Positions 36,093 to 45,162 are shown, numbered from the stretch's first letter. The stretch: DNA of 64,000 nt from [Clostridium] fimetarium (GCF_900111235.1 NZ_FOJI01000019.1:1-64000); one strand, 5' to 3'. The notes: generated from the sequence alone by a model not told the origin. Program-made: numbers and translations.

Positions 36093-36834
36093 CCTCGATT
36101 TTTTTTATATATTCTGCCGGTGTATCACCAACTACTTTCCTAAAAATCTTAGCAAAATATTTGACATCTGAATACCCAACCGCATATGCCACATCATTTA
36201 CTTTCATATTGTGTTCAGCTAATATTTTTTTTGAAACATCAATTCTATAATCTCTCAAATAATCCGAAAACTTAATTCCAGTTTCTTTATGAAACAAATA
36301 ACTGAAGTATTCTGGCGTCATCCCTAGCTGTGTTGCCATATCTTCTTGGTTTAATTTTGTTGCAAAACTAACTTCCACTAAAGCAATTGCTTTTTGAATT
36401 AAATAATGTGCATTGGGAAATTTATTCGTTGATATTTCTGATTTCATAAGTGGCTGTCTGCTGCGATTCATACTAGACTCCAATTGTTCTAACACTTGTT
36501 CCATTTCGTCGTATGTGACAGGCTTTAACAAATACTGTGTAACTCCAAGTGTAATCGCCTTTTTTGCATATTCAAATTCTGCAAAAGCAGTTGTAATTAC
36601 AAATCTTGTATTGAGGCCATACTTTCTTACAGCCTCAATCAATTCCATGCCATTCATAAACGGCATTTTTATATCTGTAAAAACAATATCAGGCTTTAAT
36701 GATATAATTAACTCTAGTGCTTTTTGACCATCTTGAGCGGATGCTATTACTTCATACTTTTCGTCAATGGACTCTATTAAATTACGCAATCCTCTAAGCG
36801 CCCTTGCTTCATCTTCAACAATAATAATTCGCAT
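36079..36834 (-). CDS. Response regulator with AraC-type output (YesN-like)
   Basis: A 251-residue regulator. The receiver domain (about 1-120) has the acidic pair VEDE, the phospho-acceptor Asp54 (IVFTDIKMP) and a conserved Lys in KPV. The C-terminal double HTH of AraC type (about 150-251) ends KIFRKVVGDTPAEYIKK. The start at 36834 has GGAGG 8 bases upstream; a longer frame to 36963 lies inside the histidine kinase gene. It is paired with that kinase (16-base gap) and sits just upstream of the sugar importer, its likely target. Confidence 0.94.
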   Translation of the reverse strand: MRIIIVEDEARALRGLRNLIESIDEKYEVIASAQDGQKALELIISLKPDIVFTDIKMPFMNGMELIEAVRKYGLNTRFVITTAFAEFEYAKKAITLGVTQYLLKPVTYDEMEQVLEQLESSMNRSRQPLMKSEISTNKFPNAHYLIQKAIALVEVSFATKLNQEDMATQLGMTPEYFSYLFHKETGIKFSDYLRDYRIDVSKKILAEHNMKVNDVAYAVGYSDVKYFAKIFRKVVGDTPAEYIKKIEEEER

Positions 36835-36850
36835 ATTATTTTCCTCCAAA

Positions 36851-38683
36851 TCAATCGCTAATTTCTTGTTTTGGCAATTGTATAATAAATTTGCAACCTT
36901 TTCCTTCTTCATTTTCCATCTGAACATATGTGTTTTCACCATAATATGACCTGATTCTTGCAACTACATTTGATATACCCATGCTTCCACTTTGTTTACC
37001 ATATGGATTATTGATTGCATTTCTAACGTTTGATTCCGTCTGTGCGTCCATGCCACATCCGTTATCTTCTATTGTAATTTGAATCATATCTTCATTTAAT
37101 AATTGTCCTGATATCTGAATCATACCGCCTGATCTTCGTCCTTCAAATCCGTGAATAATAGCATTTTCCACAAAAGGCTGAAGCATCAATTTTCTGAATG
37201 ACCATTCTTGAAGTATATCTGGAAAATCTATTTTGTACTCAAATAAATCTTCAAATCTAGTTTTTTGCAAAAACAAATACTGTTCCAACCATGCTATCTC
37301 CTGTGATAAATACACATTTTGGTGTCTCTGGTCAAATGAATATCGCAAAATATTGGAAAGCTTTTTCAACAATACGGATACCTTATGGTCTCCAACATCC
37401 ATGGCTTCATAATTAATCACATTAATGGTATTACATATGAAATGCGCATTGATTTGAGATTCCAGCGCCTCTCTTTCCGCATTTCTTTGCATTTTTAAAG
37501 CTGTCATTTTATCCTGGTTTTCGATGTCAATGATTTTATAACTTTCATCTAGTGATTTCATCATCTGATTAAATGATTGGGCTACTTGCCATACTTCATT
37601 ATTACCATAAACATTAATCTTTTTATGTTCTTTTCCAACTCTAGTACGGTTGATTGATTTTATTATAATTTGAATTGGCTTAATAAGTGATTTCTGTATT
37701 GAAATGAATAGTAACAATACTAGTAGAACGACCATTACCATAAAAACGATAAAACTACCATTATAAATCGTCTTTACCTGTTTCAATAACTGCGCTTTAT
37801 CAATATCAATATTAACTACCAAGTCTTGCTTTCCAATTCCACTTTGTAACGTTGTGATATTCTTGCTCTTTAGCGAATCCAAATATTCTTTTTGCGTTTT
37901 CCCTATCCACTCAGTTTCGTTATGATAAATAATTGTTCCATTGCTATCTACTAAATAGCCAGTTACTACATTTTTATAGCTTTCATATATTTGGGAAAAA
38001 TATTGGTTCCATAATTCAGTGCGAATCGAGACAGTTATCATCATTAAATGTTCATTTTCCTTAGTTGTCTGGGATATTGGGACGCTTATATGCATTAATC
38101 CAATATCTCGTTGCCCCGGAAAGGTTTTAGGTTCTAGCGAAATGATGACTTTGGGGACTATATTATTTGCCTTAATGACTTTCATCTTCTCATACAAACC
38201 CGTCAGTGCTGTATCCCCATTATCATTCCATATCCTAGTCGTTTTCTGCATGCGATCGTATTGACTTAGTACAAGTCCATCCGAACTGATACATACACCT
38301 TCAATCCATTGTGAACTATGTGTATAATTGTTTAGCTCCGTCTCTAAATTCAACTCTGTTAACTCTGTCGATTCTCCATTATAGATTTGTTTTGATAACA
38401 TATAAACTGTATTGTTTGTTGCTGCTTTGCTTCCCACTTCAATAATATCATTTAATGCATATTCTAAATTCATAGAAACAAAATTCAAAATCGTATTTTC
38501 CTGTTCCATTGTTTTATCTGTCAAATAATTCAGATACTCTTTCTCGGTATAAACTTTAACGGCAGACATCAAGGAAAAAACCAACAATACAAATATTGAC
38601 AGTAATGTACACCAAATATGACTTTTATAATAATGTATCGCTCTACGCATATGTGTTTTCATCTTAAAATATCCTTTAAACAA
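36851..38683 (-). CDS. Sensor histidine kinase (YesM-like, two TM)
   Basis: A 610-residue membrane kinase. TM1 is at about 25-45, an extracellular dCache-like sensor spans about 50-305, TM2 is at about 308-330, a HAMP domain follows, then the His_kinase domain with QINAHFICNTIN (His near 417; Ala replaces the usual Pro) and an ATPase domain with IEDNGCGM. YesM-type kinases sense extracellular sugars. The start may be TTG 38683 (GAGGAG about 5 bases upstream) or ATG 38662 (AAAGGA 8-10 bases upstream); I could not decide. Confidence 0.92.
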   Translation of the reverse strand: MFKGYFKMKTHMRRAIHYYKSHIWCTLLSIFVLLVFSLMSAVKVYTEKEYLNYLTDKTMEQENTILNFVSMNLEYALNDIIEVGSKAATNNTVYMLSKQIYNGESTELTELNLETELNNYTHSSQWIEGVCISSDGLVLSQYDRMQKTTRIWNDNGDTALTGLYEKMKVIKANNIVPKVIISLEPKTFPGQRDIGLMHISVPISQTTKENEHLMMITVSIRTELWNQYFSQIYESYKNVVTGYLVDSNGTIIYHNETEWIGKTQKEYLDSLKSKNITTLQSGIGKQDLVVNIDIDKAQLLKQVKTIYNGSFIVFMVMVVLLVLLLFISIQKSLIKPIQIIIKSINRTRVGKEHKKINVYGNNEVWQVAQSFNQMMKSLDESYKIIDIENQDKMTALKMQRNAEREALESQINAHFICNTINVINYEAMDVGDHKVSVLLKKLSNILRYSFDQRHQNVYLSQEIAWLEQYLFLQKTRFEDLFEYKIDFPDILQEWSFRKLMLQPFVENAIIHGFEGRRSGGMIQISGQLLNEDMIQITIEDNGCGMDAQTESNVRNAINNPYGKQSGSMGISNVVARIRSYYGENTYVQMENEEGKGCKFIIQLPKQEISD

Positions 38684-38874
38684 ATAATCTCCTCTTTGAA
38701 ACCGCTTGTTGTATAATATGGATTTGCATATATTATATAAATTTATTCACTAATAAGCAACTGGTATTCTTCTGGAAGAATATAGAAATCCATGTAGGTT
38801 TTTTAAAATTAGCAGTAATTGTATTAATGAGCAAGAATTCCTTAAATGAATTTTGGGCATAAAATAAAGCACTC

Positions 38875-39714
38875 TCAAACAAGCCAAATAATCCACCTGA
38901 TTGGGTTTATAATACTGAGTATTTGCAGGAAAGATGGCATTTCTGATACTGATACAAATGTTCCACCAAGTAATGACATAATTACCGCAATTGAGGAAGC
39001 ACAAATATTCGCATTCATATCTTTTTTACTTCGAAATGCAATTGTAACTCCATACACTGTAGTAATCATCGTGATTGTAGCAATGATTTCTGCTGATTTG
39101 AACATTGTAAGTGCGAACTCCTTATCAAATGTTTTTAATATCACAAATGCGACTGTAATCTGCACCAATACGATAAGCCCTGTTGAAATGACATATCCAA
39201 ATGCATATTTTTTTCTACTATTTCCTGAATATGCAAATCTTTGAAATGTTCCGTTATTTTTATCGCTTATGATTTTTGTTGCATATACTGCTGCGATAAT
39301 CATATAAACAGTCATAAGCATTGACACCATTCTTTGTGTCTGCGATAACTTGTTGGCATTCTTGTCTAGACCACTTGCTGCGAGATTTTCTATTTCATTT
39401 AAAATACCCTCGCTATCCGATTTGTCCAAGTAATTCAAGACAAAGTGATACTTATTCATGATTCTATCTGTATGTATTGTTCGAACATCAGCCGGCTCAT
39501 AATCTATATTTTCATACTTGTCTAAACGTGCTTGAACATCACGAAATACAACCTCATCTGCAATTATACCAACACGAATTGAGCTTTGGGATATCCCACT
39601 TGTTATCATTCCAATAACAGCAATCATAATTGGAAGGAGAAACATTATGATGTATGTACTTTTCTTAAAAAGATTCCTTTTTAAATTATTTTTCATAACC
39701 AGGTAAATCTCCAT
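38875..39714 (-). pseudogene. ABC-2 permease with frameshifted, truncated C-terminus
   Basis: A 279-residue ABC-2 type permease whose product stops at NPIRWIIWLV. The family normally continues with DGLF... and a last TM helix. In the next frame the DNA reads GLFESALFYAQNSFKEFLLIN directly after RWII, so loss of two bases (an ancestral GA) near 38888 restores the family sequence. A third frame then holds a hydrophobic stretch ending YSSRRI, so more indels follow. The first five TM segments are intact. GGAGG lies before the ATG, and the gene overlaps the sister permease by 29 bases. It may be partly functional or decaying. Confidence 0.7.
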
Positions 39715-40522
39715 TGATATACTCCTCCTTATTAAAAGTCATAATTGAAATCTTTGTCAATACAGCTCCGACAGTTATTAAGACCCCAGTCACAAGCCAT
39801 AGTAGATATGAATCACTATCATATAGGGCAAGAAAAACACTCCTATTAATCCATGTCAGCGGTGACAGATTCATCAGAAATTGCATTCTAGCACTAACTG
39901 TTCCAATAGGGAAAAATGTACCTGCAACAATTGCAAATATTCCAATTGGTACTGTCATTACATTTTTAATTGCAAGAAAGTTTTTCATTCCAAGCCCAAT
40001 ATAAGTTCCTACCGCACTTATCATAAATGACAAGGCTGTGTACAAAAAAAGTAACTCCGTAATACTGCTAAATATTTTTAATCTCCAAAGTACTCCTGCA
40101 ATAATTAGTACAAACATACTACAAAATGTCAAAACTAAGGTGCACGAAATTATTTTACATAACACGATTGTTTCTACGGATATCGGTGCTACCATAACTC
40201 TTTGCGCAGTCTTTGCATATGCGTCATCCTTTCCTGCATAGGCGGCTGTCACGATTGCCATTGCTGTACAGAAGGGGATTGAAACAAGCGTGTAATACTG
40301 ATAGCTTGTAATCTCACCTCTGAATTGATTTCTGCATAATACACCAAGTAGTAATATAATCAAAAATGGGAATACGATGTTGTATCCAACTGCAAAACCG
40401 TCAGTTGCTCTTCTCTTAATGTTAAGTTTGAGCAGTGCCTGAAATCCTGTCATCTTTCTGTTACTTTTTGATTTTTTATTATCTTTCATACCCCTTTTAT
40501 TATCTTTCCTATCTCTATTCAC
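39686..40522 (-). CDS. ABC-2 type transporter permease
   Basis: A 278-residue permease with six TM helices, the first at about 50-70 after a Lys/Arg-rich cytoplasmic N-terminus (RDRKDNKRGMKDNKKSKSNRK). Start is GTG 40522, with GAGGTG shortly upstream inside the end of the ATPase gene. It forms a DrrAB-like exporter with the ATPase upstream and the damaged sister permease downstream. The export substrate is unknown. The operon is under the PadR-type operator at 41.33 kb. Confidence 0.88.
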   Translation of the reverse strand: MNRDRKDNKRGMKDNKKSKSNRKMTGFQALLKLNIKRRATDGFAVGYNIVFPFLIILLLGVLCRNQFRGEITSYQYYTLVSIPFCTAMAIVTAAYAGKDDAYAKTAQRVMVAPISVETIVLCKIISCTLVLTFCSMFVLIIAGVLWRLKIFSSITELLFLYTALSFMISAVGTYIGLGMKNFLAIKNVMTVPIGIFAIVAGTFFPIGTVSARMQFLMNLSPLTWINRSVFLALYDSDSYLLWLVTGVLITVGAVLTKISIMTFNKEEYINGDLPGYEK

Positions 40523-40524
40523 AC

Positions 40525-41277
40525 CTACACCTCATCTCTTAACTGTGTCCCTGTTATATGTAAAAATATTTCTTCTAGACTGTTCTGTCCCTGAATCTTA
40601 TATTTTCTCTTAAGTTCCACTTTATCCATGTCTTCAATTACATGCCCTTTATCAGCAATCACCACGCGGCTACACAAGCTTTCTATCTCTTCCATGTAAT
40701 GAGAAACATATATGATTGTTGTCCCTCTACTGTTAAGAATTTTAATTGCCTCCATTATATTATTTCTAGACTGTGGATCAATTCCGACCGTTGGCTCATC
40801 CATAATAAGAAGTTTTGGTGAATGTGCGATTGAGCATGCAATATTTAGCCTTCTTTTCATACCGCCCGAAAATTTTCCCGGTCTCTCTTTTCGTCTGTCC
40901 CAAAGTCCTACAAATCCCAGCGCTTCTTTTGTTCTTTCTTCTAATTCGCTTTTTTGATAACCATATAAGGAACAGAAAAATTTAACATTGTCATATGCGC
41001 TTAGATCATTATAAAGTGCAATTTCTTGTGGAACAACACCTATTGAATGCTGGTAATCCTTCATGCATGTATTTATGTTTTTCCCAATAAATAATACAGT
41101 GCCACTACCATTTGATTCAATTCCAGTAATCATTCGTATTGTTGTACTTTTTCCTGCTCCATTTGGTCCTAAAAATCCCAATATTTCACCTTCATCTACA
41201 TTGAAACTCATATTATCCACTACCTTTTTCCCCTCATAACTCTTGACAAGTTGCTTTACCTCTAATAATCTGCCCAT
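40525..41277 (-). CDS. ABC exporter ATP-binding protein (DrrA-like)
   Basis: A 250-residue ATPase with Walker A GPNGAGKST, signature KFSGGMKRRLNIA, Walker B LLIMDEPTVGIDPQ and switch histidine in YVSHYMEE. The GGMKRRLNIA signature is typical of daunorubicin/DrrA-type exporters. First gene of the PadR-controlled operon. Confidence 0.93.
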   Translation of the reverse strand: MGRLLEVKQLVKSYEGKKVVDNMSFNVDEGEILGFLGPNGAGKSTTIRMITGIESNGSGTVLFIGKNINTCMKDYQHSIGVVPQEIALYNDLSAYDNVKFFCSLYGYQKSELEERTKEALGFVGLWDRRKERPGKFSGGMKRRLNIACSIAHSPKLLIMDEPTVGIDPQSRNNIMEAIKILNSRGTTIIYVSHYMEEIESLCSRVVIADKGHVIEDMDKVELKRKYKIQGQNSLEEIFLHITGTQLRDEV

Positions 41278-41310
41278 AAACGAATCCTTTACCTTTCTTT
41301 TGATATCAAT

Positions 41311-41316
41311 ATTATA
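41311..41316 (-). promoter_or_regulatory. Candidate -10 of the DrrA-like operon
   Basis: A consensus TATAAT on the minus strand, 34 bases before the ATPase start. The matching -35 position (about 41334-41339) reads AGGTTG and falls inside the 24-bp palindrome, so bound repressor would cover the -35. Confidence 0.5.
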
Positions 41317-41325
41317 TTGATAGTT

Positions 41326-41349
41326 TATATATCCAACCTTGGATATATA
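41326..41349. promoter_or_regulatory. 24-bp perfect palindrome, candidate PadR operator
   Basis: The arms tatatatccaa and ttggatatata are perfect reverse complements around a cc centre. The ccaa-n2-ttgg core recurs in both sites at the padR promoter (42216-42256), which ties the exporter operon to the PadR-type regulator encoded next door. Confidence 0.75.
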
Positions 41350-41434
41350 GCTTTAAAATTAAGAGAAACACGATTGTGCTTCTCTTATATGAAATACTGG
41401 CTGTATTATTGCCATAGTTTCTATTTTTTGAATG

Positions 41435-42154
41435 TTAAAGCTGAGTTTTCAGTTCTTCAATAACCCGATTGAGCCTATCAATCGCCATTTTGGGATCCTT
41501 TTTCATTGCCTCTTTGAAACCACTCGCAAATTCCACACGTTGCTCTACCAACGGAACCTTTACTTGGACCTCATATCTGTCTGCGTCAAATGTCTCAATG
41601 ATACCTCTCATCAAACTGCTTTCCAGGATATTTTCATCAAGGTTATCAAGTAACTCCTCATGCCACATTATCTGGTTATTAATGGAATCTATAGCCATCT
41701 TAAAACTTAACTGAACCAGTTTTGGATCCTTCTCGCCAGCTTTGACTTTCTTCCATATCTCCCAGTATTCCTTCTGCTCCTTTAATTCACTGATGTGTTT
41801 TAGAAGAATTGTTATCATCTCTTCTTTTGGTAGTGTACTTATTATTGGTGCTATAATAAACTTCATTGATCCGACATTTGCAATTGGTTCTGCAAGCGCT
41901 TCCTGCATTTCTTCTTGAAGTGTTTTCTTTCCCAATTCGGTTATCATAAATATTTTTCTTATTCTTGAACCGGTACTTTCTTCCTTCAAAACAGCAATAT
42001 TCTTTTCCTTTTCCAGTTTTGAAAGTGCATAGTATATTGAACCTGACTGTATTTTGGCCCATTTATCAACTTCTGACAGTTGTATGAAGCGCTGAATCTC
42101 ATATCCATGCGTTGGTTTTATATTCAGGTAATAAAGAATCAATCCTCGTATCAT
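41435..42154 (-). CDS. PadR family regulator
   Basis: A 239-residue regulator. The N-terminal winged helix (IRGLILYYLNIKPTHGYEIQRFI ... IQSGSIYYALSKLEKEKNI) is the PadR domain; the C-terminal half (about 100-239) is a longer helical dimerisation region of the PadR-s2 or Vir-like type. The start at 42154 has AGAGGGA upstream; further in-frame ATGs at 42181 and 42262 would run through the promoter. Its promoter carries two palindromic sites of the type also found before the DrrA-like exporter operon immediately downstream, so autoregulation and exporter control are likely. Inducer unknown. Confidence 0.9.
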   Translation of the reverse strand: MIRGLILYYLNIKPTHGYEIQRFIQLSEVDKWAKIQSGSIYYALSKLEKEKNIAVLKEESTGSRIRKIFMITELGKKTLQEEMQEALAEPIANVGSMKFIIAPIISTLPKEEMITILLKHISELKEQKEYWEIWKKVKAGEKDPKLVQLSFKMAIDSINNQIMWHEELLDNLDENILESSLMRGIIETFDADRYEVQVKVPLVEQRVEFASGFKEAMKKDPKMAIDRLNRVIEELKTQL

Positions 42155-42215
42155 AAGTTGGCTTCCCTCTCTGTTTTTCATATTATTTGCTATATAATCT
42201 CGCAAGGCAAAAGGC

Positions 42216-42262
42216 ATACCCAACGTTGAGTATATTATATATTCAACGTTGGGTATTGTCAA
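42216..42262 (-). promoter_or_regulatory. padR promoter with two embedded operators
   Basis: On the minus strand TTGACA (42262-42257), a 17-bp spacer and TATAAT (42239-42234) make a perfect vegetative promoter. Two sites with the core CAACGTTG in inverted orientation overlap it: 42239-42256 fills the spacer and 42216-42233 covers the transcript start. Bound repressor would block polymerase. Confidence 0.85.
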
Positions 42263-42263
42263 T

Positions 42264-42360
42264 ATGATTTTTTATATTATGAACTATATGATTTTTTATG
42301 CTTGAACTATATATGATTTTTTATACTATGAACAATATATGATATTTTTTAATATGAGCT
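42264..42360. repeat. Imperfect 24-26 bp direct repeats
   Basis: Units beginning atgattttttat and ending in a gaactat-like stretch start at 42264, 42288 and 42313, with a degenerate fourth at 42339. They fill the gap between the merR-like stop codon and the padR promoter. No hairpin. Function unknown. Confidence 0.75.
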
Positions 42361-42379
42361 TTACTACTGAATTACACTA

Positions 42380-43222
42380 CTAAACCTTTCTCACCGGAAA
42401 TTGTATTTCAGACAGCCACTCCGCCTCCAAATCTTTGTTCCATACGCCGTCAATGTATGACTCTCTTGGATTATCTATAATCTCAAAGCCATTATCCTCT
42501 GCCCATCTTAATACGGATGCATATGCTTTTGGAAATCCGCTATAGGAACCTTTGTGTAGCACACAGGCTGCCGTTTCTACTTTTTCTATTGTCTGAAATG
42601 TTAACATATCAGAATCCTGCTTTTTCTCAGTCACTGCTTCGCATACTTCTACGTCGATATTTTCTTCCTTATATTCACCATCATGATACAAGGTAAAACA
42701 GTATTGCGGAACCGCACATATGCATCCTAGCCGTTCCATTTCTGCCCCCATTGGTGGCACGATTGCAAATAGTGCATCATAATCTGGGATCACCGTTCTT
42801 AGCGATGCGACAATTACTTCTGGAAGCTCTTTTAAAATAATATGGTAGTCCATATCCTGGTCATTTTGCAGCAGATAGCATTCCACCTGAGATAATTTCA
42901 TTGTTTCTTCTGCAATTTTCTTTATGAGTTCGCACTTCCTTTTTTGAAGCAATTCCATTTCCGATTTACCACTTTGAACCATCTTGATTTCCTCCAGTGA
43001 AAATCCCATCTGACGAAGGGCAAGTATCTGATGAAGAATCGGAAGCTGCTGCGACGTGTAATATCTGTACCCTGTAAATTTATCTATATCCGCCGGTTTT
43101 AGCAATCCTAAATCATCATAATGTCTGAGCGCCTTTATTGTGACACGGTTCATCTGCGAAAACATCCCTATCTTGTACAGAATCGTATCTTCTTTTTTTT
43201 CACATTTATATATCTCTTTCAT
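42380..43222 (-). CDS. MerR family regulator with GyrI-like effector domain
   Basis: A 280-residue multidrug-type regulator. The N-terminal MerR domain (about 12-85) has YKIGMFSQMNRVTIKALRHYDDLGLLKP and FTGYRYYTSQQ; a coiled-coil linker (to about 120) and a GyrI/AraC-like effector-binding domain (about 130-280) follow, as in BmrR. Start 43222 has GAGGTG 6 bases upstream; ATG 43240 lacks one. It follows an ABC exporter whose promoter has the 19-bp spacer expected for MerR control, so the exporter is the likely target. Confidence 0.92.
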   Translation of the reverse strand: MKEIYKCEKKEDTILYKIGMFSQMNRVTIKALRHYDDLGLLKPADIDKFTGYRYYTSQQLPILHQILALRQMGFSLEEIKMVQSGKSEMELLQKRKCELIKKIAEETMKLSQVECYLLQNDQDMDYHIILKELPEVIVASLRTVIPDYDALFAIVPPMGAEMERLGCICAVPQYCFTLYHDGEYKEENIDVEVCEAVTEKKQDSDMLTFQTIEKVETAACVLHKGSYSGFPKAYASVLRWAEDNGFEIIDNPRESYIDGVWNKDLEAEWLSEIQFPVRKV

Positions 43223-43260
43223 GGCAAACACCTCTTCCATTCCTATCTATTCTTATATGC

Positions 43261-44004
43261 TTATTCCCACCGAAAGGTTTTTACCGATACTCCCAGGCCT
43301 ACTACAATAGCAACTAGCATAACCACAAGCGGCACAATGAGGTTTCCCTGCTGTAGCCCGAGCGAGTATCCCTTCAATAGCTTGATTCCTTGTGTTAACG
43401 GCAAAATATTGGAAACCTGCTGCAATGGCACTGGAAATATTTCATAAGGAATTGTTGCGCCTGACAAAAACACCATTGGAAAATAGACTGCACTGCAAAC
43501 AACATTTGCTATCTTTACATTTTTGCAGACACTTGCAATCAGCATCCCAAGGCTAAACATGGATACCATAACTAGAAAATATGACAGGATAAATCCTAAT
43601 ATTGAGCCTCGCATCTCATATCCAAAAAACAGTTTCACGGTCAGATATACACATATCGCTGACACAATTGAGATCATCATATTGATTACTCCATGTACCA
43701 ATAATAACATATCCGGACGTACTGGCGTCACAAAAAAATGTTTCAGGATCTTCTTGTCCCTGTAGTCAGAAATTGTAAGTGGAATCCCCATAAAAGCAGT
43801 TGCGCATATTCCAACTGTAATCAGTGCACCAAATGAACTTTCTAACAACGTGTAGTCCGCACCGTCAAATGCAGGTTTTGACCCGCTAATCATTCCAATC
43901 AAAAGAATTACACCTACCGGCATACATATACCAAACAATATCCCGTCTATTGACCTTATTGTCAAAATACCTTCTATTTTTAATAATTTAAAAAATCGCT
44001 TCAT
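43261..44004 (-). CDS. ABC-2 type transporter permease
   Basis: A 247-residue permease with six TM helices and the ABC-2 stretch FLSGATIPYEIFPVPLQQVSNILPLTQGIKLL. The start at 44004 has GAGGAGG 6 bases upstream. That ribosome site lies in the last pentad repeat of the ATPase gene, with which it overlaps by 17 bases. A longer in-frame reading to 44115 would only translate the repeat in another frame (MKRQN repeats), so I reject it. Substrate unknown. Confidence 0.88.
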   Translation of the reverse strand: MKRFFKLLKIEGILTIRSIDGILFGICMPVGVILLIGMISGSKPAFDGADYTLLESSFGALITVGICATAFMGIPLTISDYRDKKILKHFFVTPVRPDMLLLVHGVINMMISIVSAICVYLTVKLFFGYEMRGSILGFILSYFLVMVSMFSLGMLIASVCKNVKIANVVCSAVYFPMVFLSGATIPYEIFPVPLQQVSNILPLTQGIKLLKGYSLGLQQGNLIVPLVVMLVAIVVGLGVSVKTFRWE

Positions 44005-44854
44005 GTTGTGCCTCCTCATGTTCTTCATCTTCATGTCCTGCCTCTTCATGTTCTGCCTCTTCATGTTCTGCCTCTTCACCCATGTACCAAAGATAGGCTT
44101 CCTCAAGTCTTTCATATGGACTGTTTTTGATTAATTCCTCAACGGTTCCACTTGCTATGTCTTTCCCCTCTTTCATTATGCAGACTCTGTCACAAAGTGC
44201 CTCAACTTCGTCCATATAATGTGACGTAAGAAATATTGTCGTCTTCTTTTCCTTCAGATATCTCAATTGTTTCCAGACTTCTCGCCTAGCTGCAGTATCA
44301 AGCCCGGTCGTCAGCTCATCCAAAAATACGACTTCCGGATCCGGTATCAGCGCTAACAAAACAGAAAGTTTCTGCTTTTCACCGCCTGATAGTCCTGAAA
44401 TCTGCCTTTTCTTAAACGAAGTAAGCTTAAATTTCTCTAGCAGTTTGTTATAATCAGCTGGATTGTCATATAGTGCTGCCATTTCTTCGCACAGCTCTCC
44501 GACCTTTAGATTATCCTGATATCTCGATTCCTGCAACTGAACTCCTACCTTCTGAAAAAGTTCTTTCCTCTTTTTTACGGGATCCATTCCAAGGACACTG
44601 ATACATCCGCCGTCAAATTTCTTTAGCCCAAGTATGCAGTCAATTGTTGTTGATTTCCCCGCACCGTTATGTCCAAGTAGTCCAAATACTTCACCTTTTG
44701 AGATGCTGAAAGACAAATCATTTACAGCTGGTTTTCCTTTGTAACATTTTGTGAGATGGCTAATTTCGATGCTGATTTTAATATTACTTCCTATACAATT
44801 TCCAATGCTACTCTCCTTGTCATCTTCAATCTCTTTTCCATGCTTTTTTCCCAT
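43988..44854 (-). CDS. ABC exporter ATP-binding protein with acidic His-rich tail
   Basis: A 288-residue ATPase: Walker A GHNGAGKST, signature GLSGGEKQKLSV, Walker B VVFLDELTTGLD (Leu replaces the usual Pro after DE) and switch histidine in LTSHYMDE. The last 29 residues (about 260-288) are five pentads of the type EEAxH plus EAIF, rich in Glu and His, which could bind metal or vary in copy number. The permease ribosome site is within this tail. First gene of the operon, behind the MerR-type promoter. Confidence 0.9.
   Translation of the reverse strand: MGKKHGKEIEDDKESSIGNCIGSNIKISIEISHLTKCYKGKPAVNDLSFSISKGEVFGLLGHNGAGKSTTIDCILGLKKFDGGCISVLGMDPVKKRKELFQKVGVQLQESRYQDNLKVGELCEEMAALYDNPADYNKLLEKFKLTSFKKRQISGLSGGEKQKLSVLLALIPDPEVVFLDELTTGLDTAARREVWKQLRYLKEKKTTIFLTSHYMDEVEALCDRVCIMKEGKDIASGTVEELIKNSPYERLEEAYLWYMGEEAEHEEAEHEEAGHEDEEHEEAQHEAIF
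44003..44077 (-). repeat. 15-bp coding repeats, five EEAxH pentads
   Basis: Five 15-base units encode EEAEH, EEAEH, EEAGH, EDEEH and EEAQH at residues 260-284 of the ATPase. Copy-number change would keep both the ATPase frame and the overlapping permease start. Confidence 0.85.
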
Positions 44855-44917
44855 TACAGATACTCTCCTATCTAATTTTCTCGTCTGATTCGCTCGATTG
44901 ATTTTGTTTACAATTGT

Positions 44918-44948
44918 AGCTTACAGCCTCCTGTAGGGTTAGAGTCAA
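44918..44948 (-). promoter_or_regulatory. MerR-type promoter of the ABC/MerR operon
   Basis: On the minus strand TTGACT (44948-44943), a 19-bp spacer and TAAGCT (44923-44918). A dyad, cctacag-gagg-ctgtaag, is centred in the spacer. The long spacer with a central dyad is the hallmark of MerR-activated promoters, in which the regulator untwists the DNA to align the elements. Confidence 0.78.
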
Positions 44949-45013
44949 TACATCCCGGATGACTTTTTTGTTTTATATAATGGGATACAAGTTTTGATGT
45001 CTAAACCTACAAA

Positions 45014-45065
45014 AAGAGAGCCACTACAAAACTAACTAGCCAGTTAGTTTTGTAGTGGTTCTCTT
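45014..45065 (-). terminator. Intrinsic terminator of the amino-acid importer operon
   Basis: A stem of more than 20 bp (45014-45037 with 45042-45065; one or two mismatches) with a T-run on the minus strand (A-run at 45011-45015). It lies about 100 bases after the ATPase stop. The remainder of 44855-45162 holds the MerR-type promoter and nothing else recognisable. Confidence 0.88.
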
Positions 45066-45162
45066 CCTATATGTTTCATCTTCATACCAACATAACAACA
45101 AGATATGACAATCAATTTAATAACAATACCTTACCTTACGGTCCAGATAACAACTTTGTACC

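Noticed and set aside
44005-44115. Longer N-terminus for the ABC permease (MKRQN repeats)
   Set aside because: It is the ATPase repeat read in another frame; a strong ribosome site supports the start at 44004.
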